Source: Melanopsichium pennsylvanicum (lineage: Eukaryota; Basidiomycota; Ustilaginomycetes; Ustilaginales). Taken from it: 64,000 bases of DNA. The notes under the pieces are model-generated. The model had not been told where the DNA came from. It made no database searches and worked only from the letters and a program-made list of their open reading frames with translations. The translations under genes were made by a program, and so were the position numbers. Where the stretch lies: positions 248,001 to 312,000 of the forward strand of contig OAPG01000019.1 in NCBI GenBank assembly GCA_900208305.1. Reading direction: 5' to 3'. Shown here piece by piece: positions 23,011 to 31,613 of the stretch (positions are counted from its first letter, which is position 1; the number at the start of each line of letters is the position of its first letter).

Positions 23011-23036
23011 ACAAACAAACAAACAAACAAACAAAC
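23009..23036. repeat. (AAAC)7 microsatellite overlapping a stop codon
   Basis: Seven perfect AAAC units that begin with the last two bases of the TAA stop of the preceding gene. Confidence 0.9.
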
Positions 23037-23257
23037 AGGTTGTGGATCGATTGGCCTACGTTGTGTGTTATTTTTCTCTCTCTCTCTTCTCTCAGTTTTC
23101 CTGCAATCCCTATAATCTCAGTGTCATTCTCAATACACATCTGTCATGTTTCCTTAGCCGTGTCTTTCAATTATTCAGTCGCGGTTGGAGCCTAGGTGTA
23201 GCGATTGCGATCTGAACTGGAAAGACTATCTAAGAAGAATGAAAATGGAAGGATTCT

Positions 23258-25093
23258 TTAAAGAGCAATCTTGATACACTCCTTTGCGCCCTCTTCCTTT
23301 GCGCTGATTTCGAGACTTGTTGCATTGGTCATGATGAGCTCCAACTCAACCTTCTTGCCACCCTTGGCTGGGGTTGGTACGATGAAAGAAGCCAAACCTT
23401 TACCAGTAGCCTTGGTGACGGAGGTCTTGACAACTTCAGGTTCCAGTGGTTCATCATCTTCCTCGAGCTCCTCTTCCTCTTCAGGTTGGATGGTTTCGGT
23501 CTTGACCTCATCCACACCTTCGTCGAGCGTGAAGGCGACAGTTTCGGCACCTTTTGCAACGGGGAAACGATACGAACGACGGAGAGGGAAAGGTGTGTGT
23601 GCTGGGATGAGTGTAACAAACTTGTTGTGGGCGAGAACGAGACCAACGGGAGCCGAGGTGGTTTGAACTTTGAACTCTGCCACGCTGTCGACGGGTGCGT
23701 GAGGAAGTTTGTGAATGTATTCACTCTCCTTGCTACCTTGTGGTGCAGCAGCGATGACTTGAGCCTGAATAGCACAACCCCTTGCAATCACCTGATCCGC
23801 ATCAATACTGGCAGTAATATTGGCACCACCTTCATCTGCATCTCCAAACAAGCCACTCAACCTATCCGCCAATCCAGTCAACCTCGCACTACCACCAGCA
23901 AGAACCACCTCATCCACCTGGCACGCCTCCAACCCTGCCTGATTTAGACACTCTTCCACATTGGCCACCACTTTGCCAAACGCAGGACCGGCAAGCATGT
24001 CGAATCTCATCCTGTTGACGGAGCCTGTGAAATCGACGCCCTCTGCGAGCGACTCTACGGAGCAAGTGGCTGAGTTGGAAGCGGAGAGCGCACGCTTTGT
24101 GAATTCGGCCTCGTTTCTGAGTTTGGCCCAGGCGCGTTTGTCGGTGTCGGCAATGGTAATTTTGGTCTTTTTGGTGAATTCCTTGGCGAAAAAGTTGATG
24201 AGGGCCGAGTCAAGCGTGGTACCGCCCAAGGTGGCATGGTGCGAGTAGGCGAGGGTGGTGTAGAGGCCGGAACGAGCAGAGAGGACGGTGATGTCGGTGG
24301 AGCTACCGCCCATGTCTACGACTACGACGTTTCGGTCCAAAGCCTTCTCGACGGGGTAAGGAGCCGAGTCGACGCCGTCAGGATGGGCAGGAAGCTGAGC
24401 GTGAGCGGCGGGGGAGGTGAGACCGTAAGCGGCAAGAGTGGCGGCCGAGGCAGGGATGACTTGTAGCACAATTAAGCCAGCCTCTTGGGCAGCGGTCTTG
24501 AGGGCCGAAATCTGCTCCTGAGGAAACCATTGGGGAACGGAGAGGACCGCACCGGCGATAGGCACACCCGAAAGGAAGTCCTTGGCGGTGAGGAAAAGAG
24601 AACGGAGGAATCGAACAGAGACATCGTGGACGGTCAAAGTGGTGGGTTTGTTGTCAATTTCGACGTTGAAGCCGGGTGTGCCGTTAAGATCGATGACGGG
24701 AGCAGAAGCACGCTTCTTTTCAGCATCAGTGAGGGTTGAAAAGGGGCGGCCAAGAAGGTTGACAAAGTTATCGATGACGTTGGGAGCGTTACGAACGAGT
24801 TGGGGAGTTGCCTGATTGGCAAGGTAAACCTGGTCACCGTTATAAGCGATGCGGGTTGCGAGTTGACGCTCTCCATCTTCGTTAGCAATTACATCAGCAC
24901 GACCGCTGTTGAAAAGAGATTGGAAAGAGATTGATAGCGGAAGAGTCAGTACGAAGCCTTAAACCAATTGGGCTGGCGGTAGGAGGGCAAAGGTTAGGAT
25001 CGACGGCAACACATACTGTTGGTTGATGCAGGCAATAGAGCTGTACGAGTGGCCAAAGTTGATGCCGATAACTGCTCCTGCGGACTCGCTCAT
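23258..25093 (-). CDS. ssz1: Ssz1-type Hsp70, ribosome-associated complex subunit
   Basis: Ssz1 is the atypical Hsp70 that pairs with zuotin in the ribosome-associated complex and helps nascent chains fold. Exon 1 is 25093-25017 and exon 2 is 24905-23258, with a 111-bp intron (donor GTATGT, acceptor CAACAG). The joined protein has 574 residues and begins MSESAGAVIGINFGHSYSS. The ATPase fold shows the phosphate-1 loop (VIGINFGHSYSS), GRADVIANEDGER, the phosphate-2 segment VVVDMGGSSTDITV and the adenosine motif VVLAGGSARLTGL. The substrate-binding part is short, as usual in Ssz1, so the protein ends well before the length of a normal Hsp70 (about 640). It has an acidic run (EEEEELEEDDEPLEPE). 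The start of the longest uninterrupted frame (24637) misses the first exon and about 115 residues. Confidence 0.93.
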
Positions 25094-25196
25094 CTTTTAA
25101 GAGAATATGTGTGAGTGAGTGGGTTATGATGATGGTGTAGATGGTGAGCTCATAGTGATGAGGAACTTGACCAAATAAAAGAAAAAGTTTCTTCTC

Positions 25197-25198
<2 letters not shown>

Positions 25199-25240
<42 letters not shown>
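25199..25240. repeat. (CA)21 dinucleotide microsatellite
   Basis: Forty-two bases of uninterrupted CA, about 105 bp upstream of the Ssz1 start codon, in the 608-bp spacer that separates the Ssz1 and RNase H2C genes. Apart from the repeat I see no other feature in the spacer (25094-25701). Confidence 0.95.
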
Positions 25241-25241
<1 letters not shown>

Positions 25242-25701
25242 TATTTTTCACACACTCAAAGTGCCCAACTCGCCGTGTGTTACAGTACGCTATGCCGTGC
25301 AGAATTCCATTTGAGATCACACGGAGCCGAAGCTTTGCATATCCTTGATTTCTCCTATTCTTATTCTTATTCTTCTTCTCGCGCGACAAAGTTGATCAAT
25401 TTACACGATAGGCTGTGCGGACGCTACGATGCTACGCACTTCGGGCAGTGTACGACGCGTCAATGATGAGAGTCACTCCATACACTGAATTTATTTAAAT
25501 TTTACTTTACAAAAGCAGTAAGTTAAGTGAGAGTGTTGGTCTTTGCGTCTTTGAAACCCTTTCTAGATTTGCTCTTGCTCGTACAAATCCAATCATGATG
25601 ATCATACATGATCTCGTTTTATAATTGTCCCCATCATCTTTGTTGACTGTCTGCTCGAGAACAAAACTTGATTCTTCGGCTGAGTGCAAATCCGTTCCTT
25701 C

Positions 25702-26622
25702 ATGATGGCGTTAAACACACATGTAGACTTGCTACCTCCACCCATGAAGCTTTACCTTGACACCTCAGCCACCCTGCCATCATGCAGCGCAAACCTCATG
25801 CCCTTTTCGATAGACTACGACGGACCAGCGCCAATTGACTCATTTCTTATCCAAGCCCCTGCTCCATCCCAATCGTCCATATTCTCGCCTACCTCGGCCG
25901 AAACCGACTCTTCGAGCTTGATATCTGCCTTCAGAGGACGTGCGATTCAAAGCACACCATTACAACTACCAACAGGGTTTGTGGCCAAGGTCATTACCGT
26001 ATCCCAAGTCGCTCCGGCTCGCTTACCCACCTTCAGTAAAGGTGCGGCCAACAATCATGTCGAAGAAGTGAGGCATAAGAAGCGACAAAGGATGATGGCA
26101 AACAAGCCTCCCGCAAGACAGCAAAAGTTTTCCATGGATAGCGATGATGATGATGATGATGATGATGATGGCGAAGCTTACGATCAGTCTACTGTCGATG
26201 CTGCTTCCGATGATAAGGATGATGGAATCGCAGTTTCACCAGCACATCCTGTCGACGCGCCAACAAAATTTCAGGAACAGGCGACACAAGAGGCAGAGGA
26301 CAGAAACCCTTACATTCGAATCGCACCCATAGCACAAGTAATAGGCGGAACCTTGACAGTTTGGGGTCCAGATGGACCCATCGACAAAGGCGACGATACA
26401 TTCTTCAGAACTCTAGGCGAATGGTACTCGGTCATTTCACCTTTGGTAAGTGTGTTGTCACTCATCGTCGTTTTGATGTTCTTCCGCTCACGTTGCTCTG
26501 TGATGCTATTCCGAGCAAAAAAAAAAAAACAACGTCGTTGGACAACCCCGCACTAACTCCAACGCTCTCTGGCTTGTTTTGCCCTTTTGTCATGATGCGG
26601 AATTTTGCAGCTCCACGAGTAA
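25702..26622 (+). CDS. rnh203: Ribonuclease H2 subunit C
   Basis: The non-catalytic C subunit of RNase H2, which removes ribonucleotides misincorporated in DNA and RNA:DNA hybrids. Exon 1 is 25702-26445 and exon 2 is 26611-26622, with a 165-bp intron (GTAAGT ... TTTTGCAG). Exon 2 encodes only L-H-E and the stop, so unspliced reading adds a false hydrophobic tail. The protein has 251 residues. Family features are the N-terminal strand with DYDGPAPIDSFLI, then FRGRAIQSTPLQLPTGF(V), and the C-terminal TVWGPDGPIDKGDDTFFRTL followed by EWYSVISPL. A fungal-type insertion in the middle contains a run of nine Asp (GAT repeat at about 26143-26170) and basic residues. The upstream frame starts at GTG; ATG 25702 is the first Met, with a second at 25705. 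Confidence 0.85.
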
Positions 26623-27004
26623 GGCATTGAAATTAAGCTTGAACCACGCACAATGACACGATCTCCGCAGGTGCGGACAGCACTTTACTCTTTTTGTAAC
26701 TTGATACACATCAAAAGGGGACAATGCACTTGGAATGGATCAGCTTCTCATGTCGGAACACCGTTTGAACATGCTTAGATTTTGTGCCGCCATCGATGGC
26801 TCTTGTGGACCACTTGACCTCGATATCTCTCAATTCCTCACCCCACATTTTCGCAAGATCCAATAACATGGTCGCAAGTCATGTCTCCCTCAGACCCCCC
26901 CTCTTTGTATGCTCAAGCTTGCCTTCTCCCCTCATAAGTTCGAGCTGTGACTTACCTGATCGATCATGACGCGTCCATGCTTGGTATCGACGTTATCTGT
27001 GTGT
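26623..27004. other. Intergenic, no gene recognised
   Basis: Between RNase H2C and the proposed first exon of the H4-like gene. The only possible coding content is an optional upstream ATG at 26966, in frame with the one at 27005. Confidence 0.4.
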
Positions 27005-27833
27005 ATGTTCGAGTCAGAAACAGTAACGGTAAGCTTGCTCGATCGAATCTCACCTTGAAGAGAACGACTAGATCAATCAATACAATACTCGTTCAATTTT
27101 GGCTTTTGCCACATTCGACACGTGGGCTTTCTTTATTTATAAAAGAGCATCAAATGCCTCCCAGCACAAGGCAGTAGTCGAATCTTGGCTAGAGCCAATC
27201 AAACGATACCGAGCCGAACGATCCGCTCTAGAACGTATCAGTAAAGGTTCCATTCGTCGTCTCGCCCGTAGAGGCGGTATCACACGTAAGATTCACTCGC
27301 TCCTCAGTCTTGATCTCCCATCGACCCTCAATCGTTTGGATCAGGACACACTCACTTATGAATCTTATTCGATTGTGTGTGATTGGCGGCGACGCCGGAG
27401 CAGGTATCGCAGGGACGATTTAATGAAGAAAGTCGGTTTATCCTATCAGGTTTTCTGAGCACCGTTGTTCGTGATGCAATCGTCTACTCTCGTAAGCTCA
27501 TGTTCCACTTTCCACCTCACTTTGACACCATGCAGACCTCGCCTTCTACTTGTAATTAAAGTGCTCAAGTTCGCCTGAACCTTTCTCCTGCATTTGTGAT
27601 ATTGCGTAGAGCACTGCAACAGGAAAAAAAAAAAAAAAGTGAGGACAATGGACGTCATCTACGCACTCAAAACTCCAAGGTCGAACACTTTACCACTTGT
27701 AAAATTCTCTCACCCTGACCCCAACCCTTTTTACCATCAATCTTCACAAAACTGTCACTTTTCCTTGCAACTCCCAAGAACTCCTATTCCGCAAACTTCG
27801 ACTCCAGAACTGCATCACACTGTCCCACTCTGA
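27005..27833 (+). CDS. Divergent histone H4-like gene, four exons, one apparent frameshift
   Basis: Pieces of a histone H4 fold lie in order on the plus strand. Proposed exons: 27005-27028 (weak), 27165-27285, 27404-27491, 27610-27833. The donors are GTAAGC, GTAAGA and GTAAGC; the acceptors are CCCAG, AGCAG and CGTAG. Exon 2 encodes KRYR..., then ISKGSIRRLARRGGITR (H4: ITKPAIRRLARRGGVKR). Exon 3 encodes IAG, then FNEESRFILSGFLSTVVRDA and IVYS. Exon 4 encodes QHCNRKKKKK, then MDVIYALK (H4: MDVVYALK or LDVVYALK). By hand alignment identity to canonical H4 over the fold is about 47%, with three extra Lys from an A15 run. Exon 3 is one base too long at GCAGGGACG; GG in place of GGG would restore the frame, so a sequencing error, real pseudogenisation or unusual splicing are all open. 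The acetylatable Gly/Lys tail of H4 is absent. The predicted C-terminus continues about 40 residues past the H4 end and overlaps the opposite gene. The first exon and the C-terminus are uncertain. Confidence 0.6.
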
Positions 27834-28556
27834 ACCTCTGATCATTGCTTGCTCTTGACCCTCCTTCTCCAAACCTAGTCTTTGCAAATGTAAGCCGGTG
27901 GTGGCTTTACGATGCGAAGCCCACCTGTCTGAATGGTTTGGAACGTCGGATTTGCTTCGATAGATGTGCAATACTGGCGTCGAGGCGGGGTTTGTAAGGG
28001 TTGGGTGACTGATGAATTCACCAGAGATGCTCACTACACTTGCCAAGTGTGCATGTTTCGCATCATCCGAATGATTGTACTTTGTCCACGAGACTAGGGT
28101 TTCAAGAGCGATTGTTGCACCTTGACCAAATCCGAAAATGTGGATCCAACTTGCTAACCATCCACAATCGTCAATCAAGTGTCGTAATACGTTGATCAAG
28201 TGCGTGACGGTTTGTGTGGAGTTTGGTTTGGTAAGCAGTTGACCGAATTGATCAAAGCAAGGGTACCACATCCAATGCGCACCATTGTCGAGAAAGGGCA
28301 CTTTGTAAGGTGCTTGCAGAGTGAGTATCGCCGTTTGTGGTAATGTTCTTTGGAGAGACTTGCCTAGGTTGAAGAATCCTGTATCTGAATCTCCAAGCCC
28401 ATGCAGAAGTAGGATGAGGTTCGAATCAATGCCGCTGGGTGATGGGGAAAAGTGATGAGCCGAAAATCTGCTGAAAGCATCGCTTGGTTTCAAAGGTTTC
28501 CGAATTGCTTCTTGAGGTAAAGCGTTGACTTCTATCGATGCTCTTGAGCTCGACAT
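27744..28556 (-). CDS. Phospholipase/carboxylesterase-like alpha/beta hydrolase, likely catalytically dead
   Basis: A 270-residue intronless protein with the acyl-protein-thioesterase (APT/LYPLA) alpha/beta-hydrolase fold. It shows LILLLHGLGDSDTGF (oxyanion loop, about 47-61), LQAPYKVPFLDNGAHWMWYP, and the strand-helix elbow IHIFGFGQGATIALE. In active family members that elbow reads GFSQG; here Gly 144 occupies the nucleophile position. The Asp region is present (IYRSKSDVP), but the C-terminal GxxH that should supply the catalytic His reads GSEW. Both Ser and His therefore seem missing, so I infer a pseudoenzyme or binding protein and not a thioesterase. The start is only 30 bp after the stop of the molybdopterin synthase gene on the same strand, and the 3' end overlaps the H4-like exon on the other strand. 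Confidence 0.8.
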   Translation of the reverse strand: MSSSRASIEVNALPQEAIRKPLKPSDAFSRFSAHHFSPSPSGIDSNLILLLHGLGDSDTGFFNLGKSLQRTLPQTAILTLQAPYKVPFLDNGAHWMWYPCFDQFGQLLTKPNSTQTVTHLINVLRHLIDDCGWLASWIHIFGFGQGATIALETLVSWTKYNHSDDAKHAHLASVVSISGEFISHPTLTNPASTPVLHIYRSKSDVPNHSDRWASHRKATTGLHLQRLGLEKEGQEQAMIRGSEWDSVMQFWSRSLRNRSSWELQGKVTVL

Positions 28557-28586
28557 GATGAAACTTTCAGGATAGGGGGAGGGGTT

Positions 28587-28955
28587 TTAACCACCAGAAA
28601 CGGGAGGTATAGCAGCCACTTCTTCTCCACCTTTCAACTCCCACTCGGGAATATCTTCGATTTCGATGAGTGTATTGTCCACGCTCCACCGACAGCCTGC
28701 CAAGATCTTTTCTGAACCTTTCCCAGCGTGTTTGGTCGCAATGAGCTGGATGAGCGAGTCGAGACGAAACGGCCATGTGGGAAGGACAAAGTCTTCAGTG
28801 GACAGTCCAAAGGTCGTCCGAACGCTGGCAAAGTAGTGCACCCGTACCGATGCTGAGGTACCTGGACCGTTGCGATCAATTTAGAATTGTCAATGAAGTC
28901 AGTGACAAATTATGTACAAGTGTGGCTGCGGGAGCGATTCGAGCTTACTGGACAT
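28587..28955 (-). CDS. MOCS2A: Molybdopterin synthase small subunit (MoaD/MOCS2A)
   Basis: The sulfur carrier that, as a C-terminal thiocarboxylate, gives sulfur to precursor Z during molybdenum cofactor synthesis in the cytosol. The beta-grasp protein of about 90 residues contains VHYFASVRTTFGLSTEDF, LIQLIATKH and EWELKGGEEVAAIPPVSGG, and it ends in the required Gly-Gly. The body (28852-28587) has no good ATG of its own. A 96-bp intron (GTAAGC ... CCTCAG) joins it in frame to a 7-nt first exon, ATGTCCA (28955-28949), giving MSTSVRVHYFASVRT. The reading frame, splice sites and family N-terminus agree. The next gene begins 30 bp downstream on the same strand. Confidence 0.87.
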
Positions 28956-29372
28956 TGTGCTACGGGAAATGATGAACGACGAAAGCACAGAAAAAAAAAA
29001 AAAAAAAAGAAAGAAAGAAAAAAAAAAGGGATCCAACAAAATAATGTGAAATCGAGAAAGTCTGATTGATGGTTGGTGGTGAGGTCGTGCATTTTCAAAG
29101 AGTAATAATCGCTCCACACTAAGTTACTGACTCCCTTTCAGAATTTTGTGTCGACCTATCACACCGAGCATCTTGGACTACGATAACCCGCCAAACATGC
29201 TTTCCTCTAGCCCAGGCTTTGGTCAAAGCAATCACAACTTGTTCTCGTCCGCACCGCACAAACACACACTATGTCTCACACGGATACACTGACAAACACA
29301 GCCAAGCGCACAGCCTACCCAAACTCGAGCCAAAGATAAAAAAGGGATATATTCAAACACGACCACATTCGT
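28956..29372. other. Intergenic with an A-rich homopolymer
   Basis: The region upstream of the molybdopterin synthase gene and downstream of Sgt2. It holds an A18 run at about 28991-29008 followed by AAAG repeats. No gene is seen. Confidence 0.5.
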
Positions 29373-29383
29373 CTAACCATACA

Positions 29384-29414
<31 letters not shown>

Positions 29415-30461
29415 GCCACTGTTGCCGCCACGTCCACCAGCGCCACCCGCTCCGCCCATGAAGTTCCTCGCCATATCCCTGAGCGCTGGGTCGTTCATCA
29501 TGGCACCCATGTCGGGCATTCCACCACCTCCACCAAACCTCTCGGCTGCCTGACGTAGCATTGGGTTGTTCATCAAACTCGCCAGGCTGTCTGGGTTTGA
29601 CATGAGGTTCTGAGCCATCTGAGCGATCATGGGATTGTTCATCATGGCTGCCAGGTCGGGCATGCCTCCTGCTCCACCGTCAAAATTGGGGAATCCACCT
29701 GCACCTGCTTCGTTTGCACCGCTGGGTGGGGTGGTCACTGCATCTCGCGAAGCACTGGCACCTGCGCTTGCGGAAGTGCTCGATGATGAAGAAGAAACCT
29801 GTTCCTTGGACGCAGCAAGACCCTTCTTGAGCACTTCATTGGTAGGGTCAACTTCTACACCCTTGGAATAAGCTTCCACAGCCTCTTCAAATCGGCCCGA
29901 AGAGAAGAAAGCGTGACCGAGACGACTGTAAGCTTTGCCAAACTTGGGATCAATCTTGCTTGCCTGCCTTGCATCGTCGATAGCCTGATCGTGCTGGCCA
30001 ATCTGGGAGAAAGCGGCTGCTCGATTGGAAAAGTAGACGGGCGAGTTGGGATTGAGTTCGATCGCTTTGCCATAAGCCTCGATGGCAGCGCCATAGTCTT
30101 TGGCGGACATGGCTTTGTTACCTTGTGCCTTCAACTGCTCCGCTTTGGCAAGGTCCTCAGATGAAGCAGCAGCAGCGGTAGATGAAGAAGAGGTTGCACG
30201 TGTAAAGGAAGAAGAGGCAGCAGGGGCAGTAGTAGAGCCGCCCATCTTGGCCTGGGTCTTGAGGAAAATATCAAAGATGGCTTGAAGACCGGGGCCCGAA
30301 CCGTACTGTGCTTGCTGGTCAGCAGATGAGGTGTCTACGTTGAAGGCTTCCGAGACGTTCTTGGCTGCAGCTTCAAGTTTAGACTTTTGTTCGGGGGATA
30401 CGGCAGATGCCGACTGCTGGAGCCATTGAGCTACAGCATATGCCAAAGATTGAGACGACAT
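29373..30461 (-). CDS. sgt2: Sgt2/SGTA small glutamine-rich TPR co-chaperone
   Basis: Sgt2 receives tail-anchored membrane proteins and hands them to the Get pathway; it also binds Hsp70/Hsp90. The protein has 362 residues. The N-terminal dimerisation region (about 1-75: LAYAVAQWLQQSASAVSPEQ) binds Get4/Get5-like partners in homologues. Three TPRs follow at roughly 110-230 (LKAQGNKAMSAKDYGAAIEA, YFSNRAAAFSQIGQHDQAID, GKAYSRLGHAFFSSGRFEEA). The C-terminus is Met/Asn/Pro-rich with STI1-like NNPM repeats and is the client-binding part; it ends in a run of Asn coded by a GTT repeat. The open frame begins with TTG at 30509; ATG 30461 is the real start (MSSQSLAYAV). Confidence 0.95.
29380..29414. 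repeat. GTT/AAC trinucleotide repeat encoding poly-Asn
   Basis: A perfect run of GTT on the plus strand, read as AAC (Asn) codons at the C-terminus of Sgt2. Confidence 0.9.
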
Positions 30462-31549
30462 GGTGTCCAATATGTGAAACGAGACTGTTCCAGAGGCAAT
30501 ATAATGCAAATTGAAGCAAGCGATAAAAGGGAGGGCCGAGGTTATTATTGGTTCTGATTTGCGTGGGGGCGCTTCTTCTTCTGGTCCGCGACGGCAAAAG
30601 GTCGAATCAGAATGCTTTGTATCTGCACAATTCGACTTAGTAGTCTAACATGTATTTTATAAAAGTGAAAAGGTTGTGATCATCATACAAGGGTATGCTT
30701 GCCTGACGCCGTTGAAGGTGCCGGTCCAAACAGCAAGAGTGGAGCTCCTTGATGGCGATGGCCGGCTAAAACGAGATGTTTGCGCAACTTTAGATAGATG
30801 GAAGGAAGACTTACACTTTTTGAAAGTAGTAGTGTCAAACTTAGCTTTCTGTGATGTATTTAATGACAGGTAATGGGAAGAGTAAGGGGGTCAACAATAA
30901 AGTGAAGAAGCTGTATGAGATGGTCAATATGAGTAGTGGCAAAACGTTGGACCCAAAAACATATTTGACTCGGTTGCCAATTGACCGCTTTCACTTTGTG
31001 CCTTTGGTATCACAGCAGTATCTGGCTCAGAGCCACCGTAGACGTGTCCTCTCTGAATTTCAGCTTCTGAAATTGCTTCTTCGCTGAGCGTCTCTCGCAT
31101 TCCAGCTTTCTCTCGAATGCGACACAATCTTCAATTTTTGGGCCATAAACTAAATGTTAGTCATGACAGGTCAAACAATTCTTTTTTTAATTTTAAGCCC
31201 GCCAAAAATCACGTCCTTACTTCCAATCCGACTTGCGAACCGTAAAACATGACTTGATCGCTCTTCAACATCTGTTTCGGCATGAAAAGCGTACCATTCC
31301 AACAATATGATAAAGAATTGAACATTGTCAAGGCGAAATGACCGAGCGAACGAATCAATGGATGTGAATAGCGTATCAAGACGAGAAGGGTGAACCATAT
31401 TGCATTATTTTAAGCTAGGCCGCGGGTATGTAATTTTACTGTATGCTCTGTGTAGGGTGAGTATGTTGATAGACCTCTTTCTACATTGGCTACTCTTGAT
31501 GATGATGATGATGATGCTGCTGCTGCTGTTTCTGTTTCTGCTTCTGTTT

Positions 31550-31579
<30 letters not shown>
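30462..31579. other. Intergenic; microsatellites near the Mps1 stop
   Basis: About 1.1 kb without a supportable gene. The right end (about 31497-31579) is a GAT run followed by CTG/CTT/TTG repeats that continue into the Mps1 Gln tract. Confidence 0.5.
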
Positions 31580-31581
<2 letters not shown>

Positions 31582-31613
31582 ATTGCTGCTGTTGCTGCTG
31601 TTGCTGGGCCTGC
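31496..31613. repeat. GAT/CTG/TTG trinucleotide repeat block
   Basis: A compound trinucleotide repeat: a short GAT run, then CTG/TTG/CTT units. Its right portion encodes the C-terminal Gln tract of Mps1, and the rest is 3' untranslated. Length variation could move or remove the stop codon. Confidence 0.85.

Noticed and set aside
27153..27176. ATG with an early stop (MPPSTRQ) as start of the H4-like gene
   Set aside because: It is in a different frame from the H4 fold and stops after seven codons. The TATAAAA-like sequence at about 27137 falls inside a proposed intron.
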